Of a stretch of DNA of 43,562 nt, positions 32,710 through 41,029 are shown piece by piece. The DNA is from an uncultured Pseudomonadota bacterium. GTDB taxonomy: Bacteria; Pseudomonadota; Gammaproteobacteria; Steroidobacterales; Steroidobacteraceae. Location: NCBI GenBank assembly GCA_903908265.1, contig CAIVRI010000048.1, positions 1-43,562 on the forward strand, read 5' to 3'. The notes under the pieces were generated by a model. It was not told where the DNA came from, made no database searches, and saw only the letters and a program-made list of their open reading frames with translations. Each line of letters begins with the position of its first letter. Position 1 is the first letter of the stretch. Position numbers and translations under genes: made by a program.

Positions 32710-33516
32710 ATGAATCGTTCTCTGGTCATTGCAGCGCTACTCGCCACCGCCGCCGGGGCCCACGCGGCCGACCCGAAGTCTGCCGGCCCCTCGCTGCCGA
32801 AGCTGACGGCTGAGCAGGTGGTCGAGCGTCACATCGCCGCTACGGGCGGTCTGCAGGCTTGGCACGGCGTGCGCAGTGTCGTCTTGGAGGGGGAAATGGA
32901 CGCCGGCGGTACGCCGGTTCGCCAATTGCCCTTCGTGCTCAAGCAACAGCGTGGCCACAAGTCGCGGCTGCAAATCACGATGGGTGAACAGACCGCGATA
33001 CAGATCTATAACGGCAAGGACGGCTGGAAAGTACGACCCTTCACCAACCGCAGCGAAGTGGAGACGATGACGGCGGATGAACTCGCGAAAGCCGCCGCCG
33101 CGGCGGCAGATGACTTCGACGGCCCACTGGTGGATTACCAGCAGAAGGGTCTCAAGGTGCAGTTGGTGGGCACAGCCATCGTCAAAGACCATGCGGCCTA
33201 TCAATTGAAGCTGACCGCGAAATCCGGCGCCTCGCGCAACCTGTGGTTGGACGGGCAGAGTTTTATGCTTCTGAAAATCGACGGCGCACCGCGCAAACTC
33301 GACCTGCGCCAGTATCCGGTTTCGATTTATTACAGTGACTACCATGCCGAGAAGGGCCTCTCGTTTGCCCACGCGCAAGAGACGGTTGTGGAGCACGCGA
33401 AAGTAGCGCCGACAAAAATGATCATCAAAACGGTGCGCATTAATGAGGGCGTGGAGGACAGCGCCTTCGCGAAGCCGGACCTGCCGGATGCGGCGCCGGT
33501 GGGTAAGGCGCAATAA
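32710..33516 (+). CDS. LolA-fold periplasmic protein, copy 1
   Basis: A 268-residue protein from ATG 32710 with AAGGAAG just ahead; the longer GTG start at 32683 overlaps the gene before. The signal peptide is MNRSLVIAALLATAAGAHAA. The mature protein starts with LTAEQVVERHIAATGGLQAW and continues in antiparallel strands (SVVLEGEMDAGGTPVRQLPF; LKIDGAPRKLDLRQYPVSIY), the pattern of LolA/LolB-like proteins annotated as outer-membrane lipoprotein-sorting proteins. These half-barrels carry lipid or other hydrophobic cargo across the periplasm. The next gene encodes a diverged paralogue. Cargo and link to the oxidase are unknown; it might serve lipoproteins of the secretion machine. Confidence 0.7.
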   Translation: MNRSLVIAALLATAAGAHAADPKSAGPSLPKLTAEQVVERHIAATGGLQAWHGVRSVVLEGEMDAGGTPVRQLPFVLKQQRGHKSRLQITMGEQTAIQIYNGKDGWKVRPFTNRSEVETMTADELAKAAAAAADDFDGPLVDYQQKGLKVQLVGTAIVKDHAAYQLKLTAKSGASRNLWLDGQSFMLLKIDGAPRKLDLRQYPVSIYYSDYHAEKGLSFAHAQETVVEHAKVAPTKMIIKTVRINEGVEDSAFAKPDLPDAAPVGKAQ

Positions 33517-33518
33517 TC

Positions 33519-34418
33519 ATGGGCCGGTCCTTGCACCTGTCTGCGATCACCGCCGCGGCGTTGTGGGCGTTGCCGGCCGTGGTGTTTAGTGCGACGGCAA
33601 CGGCTGCTGCAACGGTGACGACGGCTGCAGCCGGCGTGGCGAAGACCGCCGAGGAAGTCATTGCCCGCAACGCGGCAGCGCGCGGCGGCTTGGAGGCTTG
33701 GCGTCACGTCGAACGCGTGGTCTGGCTCGGTCATGTGGAGCCGGCGGTCCAGACAGAGGAAGTGATGCTGCCGAAGTTTGTGATGCACTTGCAGCGACCG
33801 AATCGCACCCGCTTTGAAATCAAGAGCAAGGCCGCTTCCTTCACGCGCATCTTTGATGGTGGCCACGGTTGGCGTGAGCATAACGGCAAGGACGGGCGAC
33901 CGGTGGTGACGCCATTTTCCAAGTCGGAAACGGACTATGCGAAAGACGATCAGGTGATCGATGGCCTGCTGCTGGACGCCGCGAGCAAGGGTGTGAAAGT
34001 CTCGTTGGACGGCCTCGACACGATCGAGGGGCAGAGGGCTTATCGCCTCTCACTCAAACTGTCCAGTGGCGCTGAGCGCAAGGCGTGGGTGGATGTAAAG
34101 ACGAATCTCGATATTCGCTACGACCGACCATCCGGGACGGGGACGGATCCGAACCGGCCGGTACCGACCTTTTACCGGGAATGGAGCGCTGAGGACGGTT
34201 TAGTGATGCCGCATGTCATCGAAACGGGCATTGCACAGGCAAGTCCCTCCGGGGTCGAGTTGCCGCGTCGGGATCGGGTCGTCATTGAGCATGTGATCAT
34301 CAATCCGGTGCTGGATGCCAGCACCTTTGCAATGCCCGCGTCGCCGATGCGGCGTAACACCAAGCAGCAGATTCATATTGATACCGGGGCGCCGAATATC
34401 ACCCCGTTGTCGCGCTGA
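33519..34418 (+). CDS. LolA-fold periplasmic protein, copy 2
   Basis: A 299-residue protein whose ATG at 33519 follows the preceding stop by 2 nt. After a signal peptide and an Ala/Thr-rich start, KTAEEVIARNAAARGGLEAW matches the opening of copy 1 (TAEQVVERHIAATGGLQAW), showing tandem duplication and divergence. Further strands include RFEIKSKAASFTRIFDGGHG and RAYRLSLKLSSGAERKAWVD. It shares the LolA-like half-barrel pattern. The cytochrome gene begins one base after its stop, so the three are likely co-translated. Confidence 0.7.
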   Translation: MGRSLHLSAITAAALWALPAVVFSATATAAATVTTAAAGVAKTAEEVIARNAAARGGLEAWRHVERVVWLGHVEPAVQTEEVMLPKFVMHLQRPNRTRFEIKSKAASFTRIFDGGHGWREHNGKDGRPVVTPFSKSETDYAKDDQVIDGLLLDAASKGVKVSLDGLDTIEGQRAYRLSLKLSSGAERKAWVDVKTNLDIRYDRPSGTGTDPNRPVPTFYREWSAEDGLVMPHVIETGIAQASPSGVELPRRDRVVIEHVIINPVLDASTFAMPASPMRRNTKQQIHIDTGAPNITPLSR

Positions 34419-34419
34419 G

Positions 34420-36084
34420 ATGGGCCTGCGCCGTTTGCAGCGTCTGTGGCTGATCAGCCTCTGGCTGATCACCGCAGCGGCGCCAGCAGCGCAGCTGCAT
34501 CGGCGCACGACGACGGTCATCCCCGATCCGCCGGCCGGCATTGCGCTGTACGAGCGCGGCGTGCTGTCGGATGGCAGTGCGCTCGTGGCCGAGCGCGCGG
34601 ATGCGCCGGCAGTGCAGGGCGCCAGCGCCGCCTGCAGCAATTGCCATCGCAAGAGCGGGCTCGGTTCGGTCGAAGCGCGCAACATCATCCCGCCGATCAC
34701 CGCCGGCTATTTGTTTCATCCACCCCAGGATAGCGAAGACGCAGCGCGGCTCGCCTATTTGCCCAATTCACGACTGGATCGGGATGCCTATACGCCCGAG
34801 ACCTTAGCGCGAGCGATCCGTGAAGGTAAAGATTCCCGCGGCCAACCGCTCAGTTACCTCATGCCCCGCTACGACCTCAATGACGCCGATATGGAGGCGT
34901 TGATCGGTCACCTCAATGCGCTGCACCCGCGCAGCGTACCCGGTGTGACCAGCGAGGAATTGCATTTTGCGACCATCGTGACGCCAGACGCAGACCCACT
35001 CGCCAAGGCGGGCATGCTGGATGTCATTCGCAATTTTTTTGATGAGAAAAATGCCGCGCCGCGCGGTGCGGGCAGCCAGAAAATGCAAACCACCGCCAAA
35101 GGGGCGTTGGCGAAGCACATGTTCAAGGTCAACCGCCTGTGGGTCCTGCACGTCTGGGAATTGACCGGGCCGGCGTCGACCTGGCAGCAGCAACTGAAGG
35201 AGCGGTTTGACGCCGAGCCGGTGTTTGCCGTGCTTTCCGGGGTGTTCGGGCCGGACTACACGCCGATTCGTGCGTTCTGCGAAGCGCTGCCCGTACCCTG
35301 TCTGTTCCCGAATGTAGATAATCCGCCCAATGATGGCGATAACGAATTTCATACGATTTATTTTTCTCGCGGCGTCGGGCTGGAAGCCGATCTCATCGGC
35401 CATGCGCTAGCCGAGGCGACTCCAAAGCCAGCGTCCGTGGTGGCGGTGTATCGGGATGGCGACGTGGGAGAATCCGCCGCAGTCCGGTTAGCGGCGACGC
35501 TCAAAGCGGTGGGCGTGCCGGTACATCTCGCGCATCTGTCGGCGCGGGCGAGCGACCACGCGTTGCGCGCGCTGCTGGCCAAGGTGCCTGCGGGCGCCAC
35601 GCTCGCGCTGTGGTTGCGACCGCAAGATATCGCGCAATTGGGTCCCGCCCGCACGGGGCCAGTGTATCTCTCCGGCATTTTGGGTGGTTACGAGGACGCG
35701 CCCTTGCCGGCAGCCTGGCGTGCGCAGACGCAAATGGCTTACCTCATAGACTTACCGCTGAACCGACGCGTGCGCTTGGATTACGCGCACGGTTGGTTTC
35801 GCGTCCGAAAAATTCCTGAAGTCTCGTTTAAGGTACAGGCCGATACCCTCTTGGCTTGCGGCATCCTCTCCGAGACCATCAAACACGTCATCGACGCGTT
35901 CTTCGCCGATTACTTGCTCGAGCGGATCGAGGACACGCTCGAGCACCGTCTGCTGACCGGTTATTACCCGCGGCTCACGCTAGGCCCGCATCAGCGCTTT
36001 GCCTCCAAGGGCGGTTACTTCGTGCGCTTCACCGAACCCAAGAGCTCGGTGGTGGAACCGGTCGGGGATTGGATCGTCCCCTGA
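34420..36084 (+). CDS. c-type cytochrome fused to a type 1 periplasmic-binding domain
   Basis: I start at ATG 34420, two bases after the preceding stop, because the signal peptide begins there (LQRLWLISLWLITAAAPAAQ); the frame itself opens further upstream. In the 554-residue product, residues 40-180 form a class I cytochrome c: haem site CSNCH (C72, C75, H76) and probable axial Met in LSYLMPRYDL. Residues about 185-530 resemble ABC-type branched-chain amino-acid binding proteins (LSGVFGPDYTPIRAFCEALP; VVAVYRDGDVGESAAVRLAA). It would carry electrons in the periplasm and perhaps respond to a ligand. Its place beside the oxidase operon makes it a candidate electron acceptor or donor. A cytochrome also accompanies the multicopper oxidase gene mofA as mofC. 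Confidence 0.85.
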   Translation: MGLRRLQRLWLISLWLITAAAPAAQLHRRTTTVIPDPPAGIALYERGVLSDGSALVAERADAPAVQGASAACSNCHRKSGLGSVEARNIIPPITAGYLFHPPQDSEDAARLAYLPNSRLDRDAYTPETLARAIREGKDSRGQPLSYLMPRYDLNDADMEALIGHLNALHPRSVPGVTSEELHFATIVTPDADPLAKAGMLDVIRNFFDEKNAAPRGAGSQKMQTTAKGALAKHMFKVNRLWVLHVWELTGPASTWQQQLKERFDAEPVFAVLSGVFGPDYTPIRAFCEALPVPCLFPNVDNPPNDGDNEFHTIYFSRGVGLEADLIGHALAEATPKPASVVAVYRDGDVGESAAVRLAATLKAVGVPVHLAHLSARASDHALRALLAKVPAGATLALWLRPQDIAQLGPARTGPVYLSGILGGYEDAPLPAAWRAQTQMAYLIDLPLNRRVRLDYAHGWFRVRKIPEVSFKVQADTLLACGILSETIKHVIDAFFADYLLERIEDTLEHRLLTGYYPRLTLGPHQRFASKGGYFVRFTEPKSSVVEPVGDWIVP

Positions 36085-36088
36085 GCGG

Positions 36089-36847
36089 TTATGGGTGCGG
36101 TGGCTGCGCGCTTTGCGGCGCGGCTCCGGCCGGTAGCGCGAGGGGGCGTTGCTCGGGCGCAGGCATGGGCGCTGGGGGCTCGATTCTTAACAGTTCGATC
36201 TCATAGATGAGGGCGGAACCCGGGGGCACCATCGGCGGCGTGTTGTTGCCGTAGGCCAGATCGGGTGGCACAAACAGTTGCCACTTCGCACCAGGCTTCA
36301 TCATGCGGAACGCTTCTTGCCAGGCCTTGAACACCGCGTTGACCTTGAACGTGGCCGGCTTGTCATGGGTCTCGGAGCGATCGTAGACGGTGCCATCGAC
36401 GAGGCTGGCCGAGTAGCGCACGGTGACTTGATCGGCCGGCAGTGGCGGCGCGCCATTGGCGTCGCCTTCGGCCAGGATGCGGTACTGCAGACCCGAGGGC
36501 AGTTGCACGATGCCGGGTTGCTTGGCATTGGCGGCCATAAAATTACGGGCAATGGCGCGATTACCCGCGGCCAACGCTTCGCGTGTGCCCTTGAGATAGG
36601 CTTGTGCCGCGTCCCGCTCACTGCTGGACACTTCTTTGCCGGCCAGCGCTTCTTTGAGGCCACGCATGAGTTCGTCGGCAATGATTTCCTTCGCGGCGCC
36701 GGAATGTTCCAGCTGACTGCCCAGTAGCAGACCGACTTGATAGCTGCCGAGTTTGGGGTCGCGCGGCGTGGCCGCTTCATCGGCATAGACCGTGGTGCCG
36801 AGGGCAAGCGCGATCAGCAGCGGCAGGAGGCGAGTCGACTTCATCAT
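36089..36847 (-). CDS. Periplasmic FKBP-type peptidyl-prolyl isomerase
   Basis: I start at ATG 36847 on the minus strand (AAGGA upstream with a 7-nt spacer); the alternative ATG at 36898 would put 17 polar residues ahead of the signal peptide. The 252-residue protein has a signal peptide ending VYA-DE. An FkpA/Mip-like helical dimerisation domain follows (about 30-125; YQVGLLLGSQLEHSGAAKEI). The FKBP domain (about 130-228) has LPSGLQYRILAEGD, VTVRYSASLVDGTVYDRSE and FVPPDLAYGNN, then a Pro/Ala-rich tail. It assists folding of periplasmic proteins. It converges on the cytochrome gene with a 4-nt gap. An FKBP gene, mofB, also neighbours the multicopper oxidase gene in Leptothrix. Confidence 0.92.
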   Translation of the reverse strand: MMKSTRLLPLLIALALGTTVYADEAATPRDPKLGSYQVGLLLGSQLEHSGAAKEIIADELMRGLKEALAGKEVSSSERDAAQAYLKGTREALAAGNRAIARNFMAANAKQPGIVQLPSGLQYRILAEGDANGAPPLPADQVTVRYSASLVDGTVYDRSETHDKPATFKVNAVFKAWQEAFRMMKPGAKWQLFVPPDLAYGNNTPPMVPPGSALIYEIELLRIEPPAPMPAPEQRPLALPAGAAPQSAQPPHP

Positions 36848-36958
36848 GTCTGGGTCCTTGGGTGGCAACCGAAGCCAAGCGTGATCATACCGCACCACTG
36901 GGCGGTCGCGACCACCGCCGCCGCCGGTGCTACAGTGCGCCCTTGGTAGGAGTAGCCC
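36848..36958. promoter_or_regulatory. Divergent intergenic region between FKBP and MFS genes
   Basis: This 111-bp gap lies between oppositely oriented start codons, so it must contain promoters for both genes. It includes a GC-rich stretch and the AGGAG ribosome site of the transporter (36948-36952). I see no clear operator. Confidence 0.4.
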
Positions 36959-38125
36959 GTGTCGACCCCGAGTGACCTGCGCGACAATGTGGTTTCTGCG
37001 CTGTTAGTCAGCCCGCACTTCACGGTGCGCACCGCCATGCCCTTGCTACTCGCCGGCCTTGCGCAGGCCTACGGCTATCGGGAGGCGGCTTTGGGTGCGC
37101 TCGGCTCCGCTTACAGCGTGGGCTCGTTGGTTGCGGCGCTGGCGGCACTGTGGTGGGCCGACCGGATGTTACGGCTGCCGGTGGTTATCGGGATGCTCAT
37201 CGGTACCCTCGGTCTCGTGGTGGTCCTGTATGCGGCGAGTTACGGTGGGGTGTTTGCCGGTTTCTTGTTGGCCGGTATCGGCTTTGGTGGCGTCTACTCG
37301 TGGATGCTCAGTTGGTTGGTAGTGGCCGCCCAGCCGAGCCGTACCCTCGCCTGGCAGTGGGGGGTGGGTACGCTACCGGGTATGGCGTTTCTGTATCTGA
37401 TTCCAGGATTGGGGGCCGGTGCCGCCGGGGTGCGGCAGACCTTCCTTGCGGTGCTGCTCGCGAATCTCTTGGCCGGTGCCGCGGCGTTGTATTTGCCACG
37501 GCAGTGGCACGCGCTTGCTACCCGTCCACGCGCTGCGGCGGTGAGTGCGGCGGTCCGTGCGGCGCCGCAGGCCCCTGCGGTGTATCTGGCCGCGGCGGCG
37601 TTATTGGCGATTTATGCCGGTTGTACGGGCGGGTGGTCTTTGCTCGCGCGCCTGGCCCATCACGACGGACTGGAGCCGGGCTTCGCGGGCCTGGCTTTGT
37701 CGTTCGCGACGGCGGCCTCGTGCGTGGTGGCCGTGCTGCTCATGCGGTGGGGTGATCGGGGCGGCCGAACGGCGTTCATGGCGTGGGGGGTCGCGAGCAT
37801 GATGGCCGGGCTCGGCTGCGTCGGGTGGCTGCCTGGGCGGGCCGGGTTTGCGCTGGGCACCTTGCTGTTTATTTCCTTGTCGGCCTATGTACTGACTTAT
37901 TGCGGGGGCTTGATTGCGCGCCGCGCCCGCGGTGCGCGTAGCGCCGGGCTCTCGGCGATCGCCCTCGGCGCCGGCGCGATCCTTGGCCCAGCCGCGGCCG
38001 GGTACCTCTATCAAGTCGGTGGGCCGCGGCTCATGTTGTGGTGCGCGGCACTGACGCTGGCTGCTGGATTGATGGCCTACGCACGGGCCAATCGCATGCG
38101 TCCTGAGGACCACCTGAGCGCCTGA
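36959..38125 (+). CDS. Major facilitator superfamily transporter
   Basis: A 388-residue integral membrane protein from GTG 36959, with AGGAG 6 nt ahead. About twelve hydrophobic helices are visible, in two halves divided near residues 180-200 by a charged loop (RQWHALATRPRAAAVSAAVR). The first includes SVGSLVAALAALWWADRMLR, the usual MFS loop 2-3 region in modified form. The second includes RARGARSAGLSAIALGAGAI. The substrate cannot be told from sequence. It stands alone, transcribed away from the FKBP gene, and nothing ties it to the oxidase system except position. Confidence 0.85.
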   Translation: MSTPSDLRDNVVSALLVSPHFTVRTAMPLLLAGLAQAYGYREAALGALGSAYSVGSLVAALAALWWADRMLRLPVVIGMLIGTLGLVVVLYAASYGGVFAGFLLAGIGFGGVYSWMLSWLVVAAQPSRTLAWQWGVGTLPGMAFLYLIPGLGAGAAGVRQTFLAVLLANLLAGAAALYLPRQWHALATRPRAAAVSAAVRAAPQAPAVYLAAAALLAIYAGCTGGWSLLARLAHHDGLEPGFAGLALSFATAASCVVAVLLMRWGDRGGRTAFMAWGVASMMAGLGCVGWLPGRAGFALGTLLFISLSAYVLTYCGGLIARRARGARSAGLSAIALGAGAILGPAAAGYLYQVGGPRLMLWCAALTLAAGLMAYARANRMRPEDHLSA

Positions 38126-38146
38126 GCCCACGTTGGGTTCTGCCGG

Positions 38147-38371
38147 CCTGTATCGGCAAATGTCCGTTGGGCCGACATTGCGGTCTTGCGCCTGGCGTTG
38201 GGCGGGCAAATTGCAGAGCGTGAAGGATCGCGGGTGTTGCTGCGTTTGTTCGACCCACGGCGCGTATTGCACCGTCCGCATCCCGGGCCGAGGACAGAAA
38301 AAGGGGCGGTCGGGGTGATGCGCAAATGGCTGGAAGCGGAGGGAGTGCAACCAGGAATACGCGGTCGATGA
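38147..38371 (+). pseudogene. hicA: Decayed hicA toxin gene (N-terminus lost)
   Basis: The frame reads PVSANVRWADIAVLRLALGG and then AEREGSRVLLRLFDP, LHRPHPGPRTEKGAVGVMRK and WLEAEGVQPG. These match HicA mRNA-interferase toxins (DPxSAN-W-DIE; EGSRV; HRPHP; KGAV--VRRFLE--GV-P). HicA normally has about 15-20 residues before this point with a start codon. Here the frame runs back into the stop codon of the transporter gene with no start. The 5' end was probably lost when this segment joined the MFS gene. The catalytic His belongs to a region HicA proteins share, but without a start the toxin is unlikely to be made. Its stop overlaps the hicB ATG (ATGA), the normal hicAB arrangement. Confidence 0.85.
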
Positions 38372-38687
38372 ACGGCTATCCGGCGGTCATCGCGTTCGAC
38401 CCGGAGATCCGGATGTTCCGGGGGAATTCGTGGGACGCAACGGCGGTGCCGATTGGTATGCCAAGGAGATCGATGGCTGGCGTCGCGAGGGGGCGCTTTC
38501 TCTCCAGGTGTTCCTTGCCGCATGCGCCGAGGAGGGTGTCGAGCCGCGCAAGCACTGCTCCGGGCAATTCTCTCTACGGGTTGACCCGGCTACGCACGCC
38601 GCCGCCGTCATCGCCGCCGCCTCTCACGGCCCGCGTCTAAATCCGGGGGCCACCGCAGCGATTCGACAAGCGGCATCGGCCGGTTGA
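38368..38687 (+). pseudogene. hicB: Frameshifted hicB antitoxin gene
   Basis: ATG 38368 opens MNGYPAVIAFDPEIRMFRG, the HicB start, and then the frame goes wrong. The matching continuation, EFVGRNGGADWYAKEIDG followed by EGALSLQVFLAACAEEGVEP, SGQFSLRVDPATHAAAVIAA and ending AAIRQAASAG, lies in the next frame and stops at 38687. Loss of one G in the G-run at 38420-38424 would explain the switch. The C-terminal part is the DNA-binding region of HicB. A truncated product could start at GTG 38430 but would lack the toxin-binding part. The rest of the gap to 38777 holds no feature I can support. Confidence 0.85.
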
Positions 38688-38777
38688 TGGCTAGGCACGA
38701 TGACCAAACCGGGTACGCAGTGCGCCTTAGCAATCCATCTGCGCGTAACGACACGGTGTGTAGCAATCAATGCCTGG

Positions 38778-40412
38778 TCAACGTCTCAAGAGCAAGTAGC
38801 CGCACGCGCCGACTAAGGCGGCATCGCTGAGATAGCCGCCCATATCCGTGAGCACCCCGAGTGCGCCCACGGCCAAGAGCACCAGGGCGATCAGTGTGCG
38901 ATCCCGGCGGCGCGATTGCGCCGTCAACGCCGCTACGAGCGCAGTGTAATCCGGCGCGCGGGCGGTACCGCGCGGTGGCGTGGACTCAGTCTCCCGGATC
39001 CAACGCCGCACCAAGGGGGGTAGTGCGCGCAGGCTCTCGATCATCTCCGGCCAGTGCTGGCGAGATTCGCGCCACAAAGTCCGTGGCCGGGTTCGTTCGC
39101 GGAACCAATCGCGCAGCAGGGGCCTTGCGGTCTTCCACAGATCCAACTGCGGATACAGATCTCGGCCCAGCCCTTCGATGTTGAGCAAGGTCTTCTGCAG
39201 CAAGACCAGTTGCGGCTGCACCGTCATTTCGAAACGTCGTGCGGTTTCAAACAGACGCAGCAGGACGACGCCGAAGGAAATTTCATGGATCGGCTTTTGG
39301 AAAATCGGCTCGCACACGGTGCGTACCGCCGATTCCAGTTCGTTGACCCGGGTGCCGGCCGGGACCCAGCCGCTCTCGATATGCAGTTCTGCGATACGAC
39401 GGTAGTCGCGATCGAAGAAGGCCATGAAGTTGCCGGCCAGATACTCCAGATCGCGTGGCTCGAGCGTGCCGATGATGCCGAAGTCGATCGCCGCGTAGCG
39501 GGGGTTGGCCGGATCTTCGGTCAGGACAAACAGATTGCCCGGATGCATGTCGGCGTGAAAGAAATTGTGCTGCAGCATTTGCGTAAAGAAAATCTTCACG
39601 CCGTTCTCGGCCAGCTTCTGGATGTCGACGCCCTCGGCCGTCAATCGTGCCCGATCCGAGATCTGCACGCCCCGGATCCGCTCCATCACCATGACGTTAC
39701 GGCGGGTCAGGTCGAAGAACACTTCCGGCACGTACAGCAGCGGGGAGTGTTGGAAGTTGCGCCGCAATTGCGCGGCATTGGCCGCTTCGCGCAGTAGGTC
39801 GAGCTCGTCCATGATGGTCTTGTCGTATTCACCGACCACTTCCACCGGACGCAGACGCATCGCCTCGGGGATGTAGCGCTGCACCAGCCGCGCCAGTGCA
39901 TACAGCACCTCGAGATCGCGACGGATCACGGTCTGCATCTCGGGACGCAACACCTTCACGACCACTTCACGGCCGTCCTTGAGGACGGCGCCATGCACTT
40001 GCGCGATGGACGCGGCGGCCAAGGGGGTGGTCTCAAAGGAGGCGAACAACTCGCCGACCGAGGCCCCCAACGCCTGCTCGATGGTGGTGCGCGCCGCGAC
40101 CTCACCGAAGGGGGGAACGCGATCTTGTAATTTGACCAGTTCGTCGGCGAGGTCATCCGGCAGCAGATCCCGCCGCGTCGAGAGCATTTGCCCAAATTTG
40201 ATGAAGATCGGACCGAGTTCTTCGAGTGCGCGGCGTAAGCGCTCGGCGCGTGTGCCCGGGTGGCGGCGCTGCCACCACGTGGTCGGCTGCAGCAGCGACA
40301 AGCTGCGCAGCGGCCGATACAGCCGCGTGCCGACCAGAAACTCATCCAGACCATAGCGGCGCAGCACGCGCTGAATATAGAGCAGTCGCTGCACGACTTG
40401 GAGTGATTTCAT
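38778..40412 (-). CDS. ubiB: UbiB, ABC1/ADCK-type atypical kinase of ubiquinone biosynthesis
   Basis: The start is ATG 40412, which overlaps the ubiJ stop (ATGA); a longer upstream frame is only the ubiJ gene read in another frame. The product is 544 residues, close to E. coli UbiB. It shows the family's KxGQ motif in IFIKFGQMLSTRRDLLP (72-75), the Ala-rich nucleotide loop AAASIAQVH (132-140), Lys153 in VVVKVLRPEM, NFFHADMHPGNLFV and AIDFGIIG. The C-terminus has two hydrophobic helices (TLIALVLLAVGALGVL; ALVGACGYLLL) for membrane anchoring. UbiB is an ATPase required for efficient coenzyme Q synthesis, probably by extracting lipid intermediates. Confidence 0.96.
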   Translation of the reverse strand: MKSLQVVQRLLYIQRVLRRYGLDEFLVGTRLYRPLRSLSLLQPTTWWQRRHPGTRAERLRRALEELGPIFIKFGQMLSTRRDLLPDDLADELVKLQDRVPPFGEVAARTTIEQALGASVGELFASFETTPLAAASIAQVHGAVLKDGREVVVKVLRPEMQTVIRRDLEVLYALARLVQRYIPEAMRLRPVEVVGEYDKTIMDELDLLREAANAAQLRRNFQHSPLLYVPEVFFDLTRRNVMVMERIRGVQISDRARLTAEGVDIQKLAENGVKIFFTQMLQHNFFHADMHPGNLFVLTEDPANPRYAAIDFGIIGTLEPRDLEYLAGNFMAFFDRDYRRIAELHIESGWVPAGTRVNELESAVRTVCEPIFQKPIHEISFGVVLLRLFETARRFEMTVQPQLVLLQKTLLNIEGLGRDLYPQLDLWKTARPLLRDWFRERTRPRTLWRESRQHWPEMIESLRALPPLVRRWIRETESTPPRGTARAPDYTALVAALTAQSRRRDRTLIALVLLAVGALGVLTDMGGYLSDAALVGACGYLLLRR

Positions 40413-41029
40413 GCGCGCTGCTCGCGCGGTGCGCCGAGTCGGTCGATGCGGGCCTCCAGGCGTGCGACGTCGTCGCGCAAGCGATCCACATCGCTGTGAA
40501 AAGCATCGAGCTCGTCGGGCCCGAGTACGTCGCGCCCTTCCTCGACCAAATACTCGCTGCTCGAGCGCGTCAGTGTGCTGAGCAAGCGTTGTCCCGCGGC
40601 CCACAGGCCGCGTGCTGCTTGCTGCGTGTAATACGCGGGCAACTCGCCCAACAGTTGCGCTAGTTCTGCGGCCACGTCGGGTTTGGCGTGACCGAACAAC
40701 GCTTCAAAGCCCTGCACGACCAGCGCATCACCGGCCACGGTCACGCCGGCTTGGTGATGCGCACCTTCGGCGCGGCCGGCCAGTAGACGCAGGAGGCTGG
40801 CCGGTGAGCCGCGCACCTCTGCGTTCGCGGGCGCCGCACCCTGTGCGAGCCGGATCCCTTCGCGCGCGGCGCTGATATGCACGCGTAGCAGGGTGCGCGG
40901 ACCGCCTTCGAAGGCGATAGCGAAGGAGCGGCCCTCGAGTCGCGTCAGCGCTGCACGAGCCGGTGTGGAGGCGGCAATCTGCCGATTGATCAGGGCTTCG
41001 AGTGTGGTCAGGGCGCCGGCGGTGAACAT
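40409..41029 (-). CDS. ubiJ: UbiJ, SCP2-domain ubiquinone biosynthesis accessory factor
   Basis: A 206-residue protein from ATG 41029, overlapping the ubiE stop; an ATG 12 bases upstream is an alternative. The N-terminal half is an SCP2 sterol-carrier-like fold ([58 protein letters not shown]). The C-terminal part is a helix with heptads (FHSDVDRLRDDVARLEARID). UbiJ and UbiK bind the lipid intermediates of the soluble Ubi complex. The ubiE-ubiJ-ubiB order matches E. coli. Confidence 0.92.
   Translation of the reverse strand: MFTAGALTTLEALINRQIAASTPARAALTRLEGRSFAIAFEGGPRTLLRVHISAAREGIRLAQGAAPANAEVRGSPASLLRLLAGRAEGAHHQAGVTVAGDALVVQGFEALFGHAKPDVAAELAQLLGELPAYYTQQAARGLWAAGQRLLSTLTRSSSEYLVEEGRDVLGPDELDAFHSDVDRLRDDVARLEARIDRLGAPREQRA

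Noticed and set aside
38147-38687. A functional hicAB toxin-antitoxin system
   Set aside because: hicA has no start codon and hicB needs a frame switch to give a HicB protein.
40412-40604. Longer UbiB starting at 40604
   Set aside because: The extra 64 residues are Arg-rich shadow translation of ubiJ; the ATG at 40412 gives the normal family length.
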